Origin: Bacillota bacterium
Lineage (GTDB): Bacteria; Bacillota_I; Bacilli_A; RF39; UBA660
NCBI GenBank assembly: GCA_023430885.1
Contig: JAEYYH010000006.1
Coordinates: 1-64,000 of the forward strand
Direction of reading: 5' to 3'
DNA length: 64,000 nt
In this document: in pieces, positions 7,767 to 16,631 of the stretch
Position numbering within the stretch: the stretch's first letter is position 1
Layout of the letters: every line of letters starts with the position of its first letter
Program-made: the position numbers and the translations under genes
Notes under the pieces: generated by a model
What the model was told of the DNA's origin: nothing
The model's database searches: none
The model's input: the letters and a program-made list of their open reading frames with translations, nothing else

Positions 7767-9488
7767 ATGGAAGAAATTACATTATATGGTATTACCCTTA
7801 CGATAATAACCATGTTGTTAATTGTTGTGGTTCTATATGCTATTCGAGCTAGTAAGAATAAAGGGTTTAAAAAGAAATTAGAGTATTTGGATATAGAAAA
7901 GAACAAGATTTCGGGTACACCTATAGTGCCTGAACTATCTAAAATAGAGAGTTATACAAGTAACGAAAAATTAAATATTATGTATAATGAGTGGAAAGGT
8001 AGATTAGAGGATATCAATGAAACTCAAATACCAAAAATAACAGATATGTTATTGGAGGCAGATTATACATTATCTCAAATGGATTATAAATCTACTTTAT
8101 ATAAAATAGCAAAGTTAGAGATGGAAATTTATAAAGTAAGAACAAATGCAGAATTCTTACTTGATGAAATAAAAGATGTAACTTCTAGTGAAGAACGTAA
8201 TAGAGCAATAATAACAAAACTAAAAACAAGATATAGAGAATTATTTCAAAAGTATAATGATACAAAAGGAGATTATGGCATAATTGCAGAATCTATATCA
8301 TTACAATTTGAAAATATAGCTAAAAGATTTGAAGATTTCGAAAGAATTATGGAAAATAGTCAAATTCAAGAATTAACACAAATAACAACTTCTATTGAAG
8401 AAATGTTAGAACATATGACAGTGGTTATTGAAGAAATGCCTACCATTGTTTTAATGGCCCAAGGAGTTATTCCAAAGAAAATAGAAGAATTAAAAAGATA
8501 TTATGATGCAATGAGTAGAGCAGGTTTTCCACTTGATTATCTAAATGTTGAATATAATATTGAAGAAGCAAATAAGAAATTAAGCGATATTTTATCTAGA
8601 GCTAAAATACTTAACATGGAAGATAGTATTTTAGAACTTAAAGTATTAAATGAATATTTTGAAGGTTTATTTAATGATTTTGAAAAAGAAAAAGTTAATC
8701 GTAAAATATATGAAGAAACACTATCTTCTTTTGATCGTAAATTAACAGGTATTAATAAGTTGGTTACTGATATTTTTAAACAACTAAATGATATTAAGAG
8801 TGTTTATGATTTAAATGATGAAGATATAACTTTATTAAACAAAATAAGAGAAGAATTAAAGAAACTTAATACTGATAATAAAGTATTAGTAGATCATACT
8901 GGAAATAGTACTTTTGCATACTCTAAGTTATGTAAAGAACTTGATGTTTTAGTTGTTAGACTAAGTGCTATTGAAGAAAGTCTTGATTCTACACTTGATA
9001 CAATTGGCAACATGAAAGAAGATGAAGTTAGGGCGCATCAACAACTTGAAGAGATAAAAGTTATTCTTAAAAATTCAAAATCGAAAATGCGTGAATATAA
9101 ACTTCCAGTAGTACCAGAATCTTATTATATAGAACTTTCTGAAGCTCAAAGTGCTATTAAAGAAATAATATTAGAACTTGATAAAAAACCAATTTCTATA
9201 AGTATATTAAATACTAGAGTGGATACAGCTAGGGATTTAGTGCTTAAATTATTTAGCAGAACAAAAGAAATGGTTAAAGTAGCTAAATTTTCAGAGATGG
9301 CTATTGTATATGGTAATAGATATCGTTCTGCTTCTGATGAATTAGATCGTAATCTAGCATACTCAGAGATGATGTTCTTTAGAGGAGAATATCAAAAGTC
9401 ACTAGAATTATCTATTAATTCTTTAAATAGAGTTGAACCAGGAATATATGATAAATTAATTGGTTATTATGGAAATGAAAAGAACTAA
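7767..9488 (+). CDS. ezrA: Septation ring formation regulator EzrA
   Basis: 573 residues, normal EzrA length. There is a single N-terminal transmembrane helix (about residues 6-26) and the remainder is a long alpha-helical, coiled-coil-like cytoplasmic region. The end (YRSASDELDRNLAYSEMMFF, GEYQKSLELSINSLNRVEPG) is typical of the EzrA family. EzrA binds FtsZ and limits Z-ring formation to mid-cell in Bacilli. GCGAGGTG is the ribosome site. EzrA is a marker of Bacilli rather than Clostridia. The next gene starts 29 bases later, so they may share a transcript. Confidence 0.9.
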   Translation: MEEITLYGITLTIITMLLIVVVLYAIRASKNKGFKKKLEYLDIEKNKISGTPIVPELSKIESYTSNEKLNIMYNEWKGRLEDINETQIPKITDMLLEADYTLSQMDYKSTLYKIAKLEMEIYKVRTNAEFLLDEIKDVTSSEERNRAIITKLKTRYRELFQKYNDTKGDYGIIAESISLQFENIAKRFEDFERIMENSQIQELTQITTSIEEMLEHMTVVIEEMPTIVLMAQGVIPKKIEELKRYYDAMSRAGFPLDYLNVEYNIEEANKKLSDILSRAKILNMEDSILELKVLNEYFEGLFNDFEKEKVNRKIYEETLSSFDRKLTGINKLVTDIFKQLNDIKSVYDLNDEDITLLNKIREELKKLNTDNKVLVDHTGNSTFAYSKLCKELDVLVVRLSAIEESLDSTLDTIGNMKEDEVRAHQQLEEIKVILKNSKSKMREYKLPVVPESYYIELSEAQSAIKEIILELDKKPISISILNTRVDTARDLVLKLFSRTKEMVKVAKFSEMAIVYGNRYRSASDELDRNLAYSEMMFFRGEYQKSLELSINSLNRVEPGIYDKLIGYYGNEKN

Positions 9489-9517
9489 TCTTTTCATTTT
9501 TCATTAGAAGGAGAATT

Positions 9518-10567
9518 ATGGAATTACTTGATGTAATAAGTGAAAAAGGTAAAGTAATAGATACTAAAGATAGAAAACAAATATATATGGATGGTAATTT
9601 ACATCGTACTGTCCATATTTGGGTTATTAATTCAAACAAAGAATTATTAGTGCAAAAAAGAAGCCCTAAAAAAGATACTTATCCAGATTTATGGGCTATA
9701 TCTACAGCTGGTCATGTAAAAGCAGGTGAGGCTTCTATTGAAACAGCATTACGTGAATTAAAAGAAGAACTTGGTATTAAAGCTACGGATAAGGATTTAG
9801 AATATCTATTTTCAATTAGAAGAAAAGAAGATATGGGAGATATTCATATTAATACTATTGATGATGTATATTTAATTGAAGTAGATTTAGATGTAGAAAA
9901 TACAAAGTTACAATTTTCAGAACTTACAGATATTAAATATGTGTACTATGAGTATTTAGAACAGATATTTAAAAATAAAGATCCGCATTATGTTCCAATT
10001 TGTGAAGAACATGATAAATTATTTAAATATTTACATGATAGATTTGATGATCATGATAGTATAGGTGTTTTATATAAGACAGAATTTGAATATACATATT
10101 CAGAAGCTGCCAAATTAAACAAACTTTATTATAAAAATAATGTAATTTATAATGCCTTAGTACTTATCCCATTAATATTTATGTTAGGTGATTTATTATT
10201 AATTATTTTTGGTGAAGATTATACACGTGTACCAATGGTTATAATTGAATTTTTGATATATATTGGTTTGATTAAAATATTACCACTATATAACGGGAAA
10301 GTTTTATTTAATAGTTATAAAATCTTAAAAGATGTTATAATTAATTATGTTTTTTATGAAGAGTTTTTTAACATTAAGACAAAACAAATTAATATGAAAA
10401 TACATTACGGAGATTTATATAAGGTATATGAAACTGAAGATAACTATTACTTATTTATATCTGATAAAGATAGTTATATAGTTACTAAAAATAATATTGA
10501 TAGTAGCTTTAATAGTTTTATTAAAAATAAAGTTACATGTCCATATCATAAGTATGGTCAAAGATAG
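9518..10567 (+). CDS. Nudix hydrolase fused to a YcxB-like membrane domain
   Basis: A 349-residue two-part protein. Residues about 1-165 form a Nudix hydrolase close to the isopentenyl-diphosphate-isomerase/YfcD type, with HRTVHIWVIN and a complete Nudix box (G-x5-E-x7-REL-KEELGI, about residues 67-90). Residues about 205-345 contain two membrane helices followed by a soluble region like the C-terminus of YcxB-like proteins (YGDLYKVYETEDNYYLFIS). Nudix enzymes hydrolyse nucleoside-diphosphate-linked or isoprenoid diphosphates; the substrate is unknown. The fusion would tether the hydrolase to the membrane. No stop or frame change separates the two parts. The ATG follows AGAAGGAG. Confidence 0.8.
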   Translation: MELLDVISEKGKVIDTKDRKQIYMDGNLHRTVHIWVINSNKELLVQKRSPKKDTYPDLWAISTAGHVKAGEASIETALRELKEELGIKATDKDLEYLFSIRRKEDMGDIHINTIDDVYLIEVDLDVENTKLQFSELTDIKYVYYEYLEQIFKNKDPHYVPICEEHDKLFKYLHDRFDDHDSIGVLYKTEFEYTYSEAAKLNKLYYKNNVIYNALVLIPLIFMLGDLLLIIFGEDYTRVPMVIIEFLIYIGLIKILPLYNGKVLFNSYKILKDVIINYVFYEEFFNIKTKQINMKIHYGDLYKVYETEDNYYLFISDKDSYIVTKNNIDSSFNSFIKNKVTCPYHKYGQR

Positions 10568-10596
10568 ACATAATATTATAGATATTATGTTTTTTC
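10568..10596 (+). terminator. Intrinsic terminator
   Basis: ACATAATAT pairs with ATATTATGT, followed by T residues, directly after the Nudix fusion gene. Confidence 0.8.
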
Positions 10597-10629
10597 TATG
10601 ATATAATATCACAAGTTTGGAGGAAGTAT

Positions 10630-11808
10630 ATGGAAAGACTAATATTAATTAAGTATGGTGAATTAACTACTAAAAAAGAAAATAGAAATATGTTTATAAA
10701 ATGTTTAGTTAAAAATATTAAGAATTTACTTAAAGATTATGATATTACTATTAAATATGATAGAGTTCGTATGTATATTGAATGCGATAATACTTATATA
10801 GATGAAGTATCAAAAAAATTAAGCAAAATATTTGGCATTCATGGTATAGTTATCTGTCATAAAGTGGATAATAATACTGACAATATAAAAGATAAAGTAT
10901 TAGAAGTTTTGAAAAATGAAAATTTTAAAACTTTTAAAGTTGAAACTAAAAGAGCTGACAAAACATTTGAAATTAAGTCAATGGATTTCGATAATTTAAT
11001 AGGCGGTCTAGTTTTAAGAAATTTTGATTGTAAGGTTGATGTGCATAATCCTGAACTTAGAGTCCATATTGAAATAAGACCAGAAGGAACTTTTATTTAT
11101 ACTAATGAAATAAAAGGTTCTGGTGGATATCCAGTTGGTGTTCAAGGAAAAGGTATGCTTATGCTTAGTGGTGGTATAGATTCACCAGTAGCAGGATATC
11201 TTGCTTTAAAACGTGGAGTTAATGTTGAGTGTTTATACTTTGAGTCGCCTCCACATACTAGTCCAGAAGCAAAAAATAAAGTTATTAAGCTTGCTAACAT
11301 AATAAATGGTTATTCAGGTAATGTAAAAGTTCATGTTGTGCCATTTACAAAGGTTCAAGAAGCCATATATCAAAATTGTCCTTCTGAGTATAATATAACC
11401 ATTATGCGTAGAATGATGTATCGTATAGCTGAGAAATATGCAAAAAAATGCAAGTGCGAAATAATTATAAATGGCGAAAGTGTTGGTCAAGTTGCAAGTC
11501 AAACAATAACAAGTATGTCAGTTATTAATAGTGTAACAAATATGCCTATTATTAGACCAGTAGCGTGCTTGGATAAATTAGAAATAATAGATATAGCAAA
11601 AAAAATAGAAACATATGAAACAAGTATTCTTCCTTTTGAAGATTGCTGTACTATATTTTTACCAAGACATCCAGTTATTAATCCAAGGTTAGATAGATGT
11701 TTAACATATGAAAAAACCTTTGATTATAATACTTTAATAGATGAAGCAATTGATGGCATTGAAGTTATAACAAATTTAAATCCAACTACTTATAATGATT
11801 TATTATAA
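10630..11808 (+). CDS. thiI: tRNA 4-thiouridine synthase ThiI
   Basis: 392 residues. The N-terminal ferredoxin-like and THUMP regions (about 1-165) are followed by a PP-loop ATPase with LMLSGGIDSPVAGYLALKRG (about residues 178-197). This is the short, rhodanese-free ThiI type common in Firmicutes; the enzyme uses ATP to activate U8 of tRNA and takes sulfur from a cysteine desulfurase. Cysteines near the end (EDCCTIFLP) fit the catalytic region. No cysteine desulfurase gene is adjacent here, although in Bacillus thiI is usually next to nifZ. A GGAGGAAG site precedes the ATG. Confidence 0.95.
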   Translation: MERLILIKYGELTTKKENRNMFIKCLVKNIKNLLKDYDITIKYDRVRMYIECDNTYIDEVSKKLSKIFGIHGIVICHKVDNNTDNIKDKVLEVLKNENFKTFKVETKRADKTFEIKSMDFDNLIGGLVLRNFDCKVDVHNPELRVHIEIRPEGTFIYTNEIKGSGGYPVGVQGKGMLMLSGGIDSPVAGYLALKRGVNVECLYFESPPHTSPEAKNKVIKLANIINGYSGNVKVHVVPFTKVQEAIYQNCPSEYNITIMRRMMYRIAEKYAKKCKCEIIINGESVGQVASQTITSMSVINSVTNMPIIRPVACLDKLEIIDIAKKIETYETSILPFEDCCTIFLPRHPVINPRLDRCLTYEKTFDYNTLIDEAIDGIEVITNLNPTTYNDLL

Positions 11809-11876
11809 AAAAATTGTAAATTTATGTATGAAAAAACCAAATGTACACAAGATATAAATGTACAGGAGGTGAAACA

Positions 11877-12092
11877 ATGAATAATAGTAATAAAAAAGGT
11901 AGTTTCGTTGTACCAGGAGCTAAACAAGCAATTGATAAAATGAAATATGAAATAGCTAGCGAATTAGGAGTTACAATGGGTCCTGATGCATCTAGTAGAT
12001 CAAATGGTTCTGTTGGTGGAGAAATCACTAAAAGACTTGTTCAAATGGGTGAACAAAATTTAGGTGGTTCTGCTAACTACCAATCAAAATAA
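11877..12092 (+). CDS. Alpha/beta-type small acid-soluble spore protein
   Basis: 71 residues from ATG 11877, chosen over an upstream in-frame ATG because a perfect AGGAGGTGA site lies just before it. It has the SASP core: AKQAIDKMKYEIASELGV, the spore-protease cleavage region around here, and SNGSVGGEITKRLVQMGE. Alpha/beta SASPs coat DNA in the dormant spore, protect it from UV and supply amino acids on germination. A GPR-type protease cuts them. A second paralogue follows in its own unit. Strong sporulation marker. Confidence 0.95.
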   Translation: MNNSNKKGSFVVPGAKQAIDKMKYEIASELGVTMGPDASSRSNGSVGGEITKRLVQMGEQNLGGSANYQSK

Positions 12093-12100
12093 TGAAAATG

Positions 12101-12127
12101 GACAGTTATAATCACTGTCTTTTTTTA
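12101..12127 (+). terminator. Intrinsic terminator after first SASP gene
   Basis: GACAGT pairs with ACTGTC across a seven-base loop, followed by seven T. Confidence 0.85.
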
Positions 12128-12198
12128 TAAAAAAACTTACCAATCTTACGTATTGTTTTTTGGTTTATGGAAATAATATTAATAAGGTGGTGAGTTGT

Positions 12199-12378
12199 AT
12201 GAATAACAAATTAGTAACAAGTGGTTCTAAGCAAGTACTTGATAATATGAAGTATGAAATTGCAAGAGAATTAAATGTAAACTTAGGTCCAGACACATCT
12301 TCTAGACAAAATGGTTCAGTTGGTGGGGAAATGACTAAGAGACTAGTTGAACTTGGAAAAAGTCATATGAGCAAATAA
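12199..12378 (+). CDS. Alpha/beta-type small acid-soluble spore protein, second copy
   Basis: 59 residues from ATG 12199 (preceded by AAGGTGGTGAG). It shares with the first copy the pattern SGSKQVLDNMKYEIARELNV, a GPDTSSRQNGSVGGEMTKRLV core and a shorter C-terminus. The role is spore DNA binding and protection. It is separated from the first copy by a terminator, so it has its own promoter. The region before it holds GTATT and AATAATA spaced by about 17 bases, a possible forespore-sigma promoter; this is only a weak match. Confidence 0.95.
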   Translation: MNNKLVTSGSKQVLDNMKYEIARELNVNLGPDTSSRQNGSVGGEMTKRLVELGKSHMSK

Positions 12379-12380
12379 TA

Positions 12381-12405
12381 AAAACAAACTTCGGTTTGTT
12401 TTTTT
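12381..12405 (+). terminator. Intrinsic terminator after second SASP gene
   Basis: AAACAAAC-TTCG-GTTTGTTT, a stable TTCG tetraloop hairpin, followed by a T run. Confidence 0.9.
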
Positions 12406-12471
12406 CATACTTTCACATTATTTAAACATATTTTTCGCATAATGTTATTTTATAATTAAATCAGAAAAGAG

Positions 12472-12714
12472 GTGAACCATATAAATATAAAAGTAATTGG
12501 CACAGACTGTAGTAATGGAATTAAACTGACAAAAATGCTTAAAAGAGCTATTGAAGAAGCAGATGCTAAGTATGAGGTACAAGAATTAAATGATATATCT
12601 AGTAAAAAGAAATATAACATAAAAAATGTACCAGCATTAGTAATAAATGGCGAGGTGATAAGTCAAGGAAAAGTATTAACTGTTAGAGAAATATATAAAA
12701 TTTTAGTTAACTAA
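12472..12714 (+). CDS. Small thioredoxin-like protein with a lost second active-site Cys
   Basis: About 77-80 residues of the small thioredoxin_3 type: INIKVIGTDCSNG at the start, and NVPALVINGEVISQGKV with the cis-Pro. Family members normally have a CxxC; here it reads CSNG, so only one Cys remains. The only standard start is GTG 12472, but this GTG is part of the Shine-Dalgarno sequence GAGGTG. The codon at the right distance from that site is ATA 12481, which would give the usual family start (M)NIKVIGT. The gene may use a rare AUA start, or may be decaying. No redox partner is adjacent. Confidence 0.65.
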   Translation: MNHINIKVIGTDCSNGIKLTKMLKRAIEEADAKYEVQELNDISSKKKYNIKNVPALVINGEVISQGKVLTVREIYKILVN

Positions 12715-12782
12715 TTAAATTAATTATGTGGTCATAACCATATTTATAGAAATGGAGAAGTGAGAAGCTAAAGAAGCAAAAA

Positions 12783-12890
12783 ATGCTAGTAATATAAAAT
12801 CTAATTAATCAATAAATAAAGGGGTATTAATTGTACCAATATTATAAAATATAATAACTGAATTAATTAAAGATTAAAACTAGCATATTA
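12783..12890. repeat. Imperfect inverted repeat in a gene-free stretch
   Basis: In the gap between the thioredoxin-like gene and clpP, ATGCTAGT (12784 on) matches the reverse complement of ACTAGCAT near 12885, with partly matching AT-rich inner arms and a small central hairpin (GGTA...TACC). It could be a structured RNA, a decayed miniature element or chance in AT-rich DNA. No ORF of note lies in 12715-12937 apart from this. Confidence 0.35.
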
Positions 12891-12905
12891 AAATTTACTT
12901 ATGAT

Positions 12906-12936
12906 AAAAAAGAGAAATTATGAGTTTCTCTTTTTT
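12906..12936 (-). terminator. Intrinsic terminator of clpP, symmetric
   Basis: AAAAAGAGAAA pairs with TTTCTCTTTTTT across TTATGAG. The A and T runs on each side let it work in both directions; it lies right after the clpP stop. Confidence 0.85.
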
Positions 12937-12937
12937 A

Positions 12938-13504
12938 TTATAATATTTCATCAATAAGACCATATTCTAAAGCTTCTTTAGCGCTTAAAAAATAATCTCT
13001 ATCGGTATCTCTCTCTACTATCTTAATGTCTTTTCCAGTATTGTTAGCTAGCATTACATTAATTTTTTCTTTTATCTTAAGTATATGTTCAGCTGCTATT
13101 TTTATTTCAGTAGCTTGACCTTCAGCACCACCAAGTGGCTGATGTATCATTACTTCACTATTAGGCAAACAAAACCTTTTCTTTTTTGTTCCACTAGATA
13201 AAAGTAAAGCTGCCATAGATGCACACATGCCAACACAAATAGTTTTAACATCGCTTTTAATAAAGTTCATAGTATCATATATAGCCATTCCGGAAGTGAC
13301 TGATCCACCAGGTGAATTTATATATATACTAATATCATCGTTACTTAAGGAATCTAGATATAACAATTCGGCTACAATAACATTGGCTCTAACATCATCA
13401 ATTTCACCACTTAATATAATAATTCGATCTTTTAAAAGTCTTGAATATAAATCATACGCTTGTTGCTCATTACTATTTTTTTCTATTACAGTTGGTATAA
13501 GCAT
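12938..13504 (-). CDS. clpP: ATP-dependent Clp protease proteolytic subunit
   Basis: 188 residues, normal ClpP length without much propeptide (MLIPTVIEK). Catalytic Ser is in GMCASMAALLL, His in NSEVMIHQPLGGAEGQA and Asp in RDTDRDYFL. Motif NSPGGSVTSGMAIYDTM is typical. ClpP forms a tetradecameric chamber fed by ClpX or ClpC ATPases. The usual GMAAS is GMCAS here, with a Cys next to the nucleophile region. A GGAGAGGTG site precedes ATG. It is transcribed alone, divergent from the TGS-uridine kinase. No CIRCE was seen upstream. Confidence 0.96.
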   Translation of the reverse strand: MLIPTVIEKNSNEQQAYDLYSRLLKDRIIILSGEIDDVRANVIVAELLYLDSLSNDDISIYINSPGGSVTSGMAIYDTMNFIKSDVKTICVGMCASMAALLLSSGTKKKRFCLPNSEVMIHQPLGGAEGQATEIKIAAEHILKIKEKINVMLANNTGKDIKIVERDTDRDYFLSAKEALEYGLIDEIL

Positions 13505-13614
13505 AAAATCACCTCTCCTTAATATAATAGTTGTAAACTGTAAATTTATTCACTAAATCGTGTACAAAACATCTATTTTTTGATAAAATTAATATGAAGA
13601 ATAAGAGGGATAAC

Positions 13615-15282
13615 ATGGAAAAACTTGTAAAAGTAACGTTTAGAGGCAAATCAACAAAAGAATTTCCAGCAGATACAACACTTGCTGAAATAAGCCATTC
13701 ATTTCAAAAAAATTACAATTATCCTATATTAGCAGCTAAAATAGATAATAATGTAGTAAATTTAAATAGAGAAATTGAAAAAAAATGTGATATAGATTTT
13801 TTCGACAGATCTAGTACTGAAGGGAACACAGTTTATACATCAAGTGCTAATTTTATGTTAATAGTAGCAATTCATAGATTATATGGACCTAGTGTTGATG
13901 TAAAAATAGAACATTCTATTGATAAAGGAGTATACTGTGAACTTAAAAACAAAAAACTTGATAAAATAGTTCTTGCTGAAATAGAAGACGAAATGCACAA
14001 ACTAGTAGAGGAAAATTTATCCTTCACTAGATTATCAGTATCTAGAATAGATGCTATCAAGTATTTCAAAAAAGAAAAAAGAATGGATAAAGTAAATGTT
14101 TTAAAATATATAAGCAATTCTTTTGTAAATTTATACCGTCTAGATGATGTTTATGATTATTTCTTTACTGAAATGGCTAGTAGTACAAAAGATATAGATG
14201 ATTTTAAATTAACTTATATTAAGGATAATGGTTTTTCTTTATCATATCCAACAATATATAATCCAGAATGTACACTTGATTATGTTCATCATAAAATGGT
14301 TTTTGATAAGTTCTTGGATTATACTAAATGGGGCGAGAAGATTAATGTTGCTTGCGCAGCTGATTTAAACGATATAGTATCGCGAGGCAAATATGATGAA
14401 ATAATTCGCTTATCGGAAGCAAATTTTGAAAATCAATTAGCTAATGTAAGTTATGCTATTAATTCAAATCGTAAAAGAATTAAAGTAGTATTAATGGCTG
14501 GTCCATCATCAAGTGGTAAAACTACAACAGCTAAAAAATTAGCAATCTATTTGCAAACTTATGGTTTAATACCACATAGTATTTCAGTAGATGATTATTT
14601 TTTAGATAGAAACGATACACCAAGACTTGAAAATGGTGATTATGATTTTGAATCATTGCGATCATTAGATTTAGATTTATTTAATAAACAGCTATCAAAG
14701 TTATTGGATGGAGATAAAGTTCTTCTTCCACAATACAATTTTGTGCTTGGAAAAAAGGAATTTAAAAATAAATGGTTACAATTGGGAGAAAATGACATAA
14801 TAATTATAGAAGGTCTTCATGCACTTAATGATGAACTTACTGTAGCTGTTGAAAGAAAAAATAAATTTAAAATTTATATTAGTCCATTAACTCAACTTAA
14901 TATTGATGATCATAACCGAATTCATACAAGTGATACTAGAAAACTTAGAAGAATTGTTAGAGATAATAAATTTAGAGGGCACATGGCTGCTGATACACTT
15001 AATATGTGGAATAATATTAGAGCAGGGGAAGAAAAATTTATTTTTCCATTTCAAGATGATGCAGACGCAATAATTAATACAGCACTTGTATATGAATTAG
15101 GTATTCTTAAAACATATGCTGAACCGTTGTTATTTTCTGTTTCAGAAGATGATCCTGCTTATTCAGAAGCTATAAGATTAATTAATTTTTTAAGAAATTT
15201 TTTATCAATACCAAGTGATGAAATTCCTAGAGATTCAATACTTAGGGAGTTTATTGGTGGAAGTGGATTTAAAGAAGAATAA
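13615..15282 (+). CDS. TGS-domain uridine kinase-like protein
   Basis: 555 residues from ATG 13615; I prefer this to ATG 13594 because AAGAGGG lies just upstream of it. The N-terminal third resembles the TGS and editing-like part of threonyl-tRNA synthetase (TFRGKSTKEFPADTTLAEIS), and the C-terminal part (about 280-520) is a uridine kinase/phosphoribulokinase P-loop domain with GPSSSGKTTTAKKLA, DDYFLDR and EGLHALND. Such fusions occur in Firmicutes and Thermotoga; the substrate is not firmly established, with a nucleoside kinase role inferred. It is about 60 bases before gap, possibly co-transcribed. Confidence 0.88.
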   Translation: MEKLVKVTFRGKSTKEFPADTTLAEISHSFQKNYNYPILAAKIDNNVVNLNREIEKKCDIDFFDRSSTEGNTVYTSSANFMLIVAIHRLYGPSVDVKIEHSIDKGVYCELKNKKLDKIVLAEIEDEMHKLVEENLSFTRLSVSRIDAIKYFKKEKRMDKVNVLKYISNSFVNLYRLDDVYDYFFTEMASSTKDIDDFKLTYIKDNGFSLSYPTIYNPECTLDYVHHKMVFDKFLDYTKWGEKINVACAADLNDIVSRGKYDEIIRLSEANFENQLANVSYAINSNRKRIKVVLMAGPSSSGKTTTAKKLAIYLQTYGLIPHSISVDDYFLDRNDTPRLENGDYDFESLRSLDLDLFNKQLSKLLDGDKVLLPQYNFVLGKKEFKNKWLQLGENDIIIIEGLHALNDELTVAVERKNKFKIYISPLTQLNIDDHNRIHTSDTRKLRRIVRDNKFRGHMAADTLNMWNNIRAGEEKFIFPFQDDADAIINTALVYELGILKTYAEPLLFSVSEDDPAYSEAIRLINFLRNFLSIPSDEIPRDSILREFIGGSGFKEE

Positions 15283-15342
15283 AAAAACAAATATTAAAAA
15301 TTAAACAAAGCAAATTATTTAAAAGAAAGAGAGTAATTAAAT

Positions 15343-16359
15343 ATGATTAAAGTAGCAATAAATGGTTTTGGTAGAATAGGGAGACTTGCATTTAGACAAA
15401 TGTTTAAAGCAGAAGGATATGATATAGTTGCAATTAATGATTTAACTAGTCCTGATATGCTTGCACATTTATTAAAATATGATTCAGCACAAAAGAGATA
15501 TGAAGGTCATAATGTTGTAGCAAAAGAGGATTCTATTATTGTAGATGATGAAGAAATTAAAATATATAAAGAATCTGATCCTAATAACTTACCATGGAAA
15601 GAGTTAGGCGTTGATGTAGTACTTGAATGTACTGGATTCTTCTGCTCTAAAGATAAATCAATGGCTCATATTAATGCCGGAGCTAAATATGTTATTATTT
15701 CAGCACCAGCTGGTGATGATTTACCAACAGTAGTTTATGGGGTTAATGAAGGTATTATTACAGAAAATGATCACGTTATAAGTGCAGCTTCATGTACTAC
15801 TAACTGTTTAGCACCAATGGCTGACGTTTTAAATAAAAATTTTCCTATTGTAAGTGGTATAATGACAACTGTTCATGCTTACACAGGTGATCAAATGGTT
15901 CTTGATGGACCACACCGTAAAGGTGATTTAAGAAGAGCAAGAGCAGCCGCAGCAAATATCGTTCCAAATTCAACAGGAGCAGCTAAAGCAATAGGTCTTG
16001 TTATTCCAGAACTAAAAGGAAAACTAATCGGTTCTGCACAAAGAGTTCCAGTCATTACAGGTTCAACTACTATTTTAGTAGCGGTTGTAAAAGCTAGTAA
16101 TTTAACTGTTGATGTAATTAATGAAACAATGAAAAATGCAGCAACTCCATCATATGGTTATAATGATGAACAAATAGTATCATCAGATGTTATAGGAATA
16201 ACTGAAGGATCACTATTTGATGCTACGCAAACAATGGTAAGTAAAATAAATGATGAAACTTATCACGTTCAAGTAGTAGCTTGGTATGACAATGAAAATA
16301 GTTATACAAGTCAAATGGTTAGAACTGTTAAATATTTAGGAAATTTAATCAATAAATAA
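15343..16359 (+). CDS. gap: Glyceraldehyde-3-phosphate dehydrogenase
   Basis: 338 residues, normal GAPDH length. NAD-binding start INGFGRIGRLAFR, catalytic Cys in SAASCTTNCLAPM and the WYDNENSYTSQMV C-terminal motif are present. It catalyses oxidative phosphorylation of glyceraldehyde 3-phosphate with NAD. AAAGAGAG precedes ATG. In this window gap, pgk and tpiA are in usual order, but three prepilin-like genes lie between gap and pgk, and each has its own terminator. Confidence 0.98.
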   Translation: MIKVAINGFGRIGRLAFRQMFKAEGYDIVAINDLTSPDMLAHLLKYDSAQKRYEGHNVVAKEDSIIVDDEEIKIYKESDPNNLPWKELGVDVVLECTGFFCSKDKSMAHINAGAKYVIISAPAGDDLPTVVYGVNEGIITENDHVISAASCTTNCLAPMADVLNKNFPIVSGIMTTVHAYTGDQMVLDGPHRKGDLRRARAAAANIVPNSTGAAKAIGLVIPELKGKLIGSAQRVPVITGSTTILVAVVKASNLTVDVINETMKNAATPSYGYNDEQIVSSDVIGITEGSLFDATQTMVSKINDETYHVQVVAWYDNENSYTSQMVRTVKYLGNLINK

Positions 16360-16380
16360 GGACTATAAGTCCTTTTTTTG
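16358..16380 (+). terminator. Intrinsic terminator of gap
   Basis: AAGGACT-ATA-AGTCCTT followed by T residues, overlapping the gap stop. Confidence 0.85.
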
Positions 16381-16404
16381 TTAATAATAATAAAGGGTGA
16401 TAAT

Positions 16405-16566
16405 ATGAAAGAAAATAAATCAATAAAATGTGATGTTGAAAGTTGTAAATATTGTAATGTTAAGAAAAATTATTGTGTTCGTTCATCAATAAAGGTAAGT
16501 AATTGTGATAAAGATGAAGACGGTTTTAAAGAATTTACAATGTGTGACAGTTATAAAGAAAGATAG
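16405..16566 (+). CDS. DUF1540-type small Cys-rich protein
   Basis: 53 residues from ATG 16405, placed by AAAGGGTG just upstream. The pattern IKCDVESCKYCNVKKNYCV with SSIKVSNCDK and MCDSY is that of the DUF1540 domain, with seven cysteines, probably metal binding (inference). DUF1540 proteins are frequent in spore formers, of unknown function. Standing alone between terminators. Confidence 0.75.
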   Translation: MKENKSIKCDVESCKYCNVKKNYCVRSSIKVSNCDKDEDGFKEFTMCDSYKER

Positions 16567-16579
16567 AATCTTTCTTTTT
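16555..16579 (+). terminator. Intrinsic terminator
   Basis: AAGAAAGAT pairs with ATCTTTCTT, followed by T residues. It overlaps the end of the DUF1540 gene. Confidence 0.75.
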
Positions 16580-16631
16580 ATTTACTTATTATTTATAATG
16601 ATCTATAATTGTTTTAGAGTAGGTGGATATA

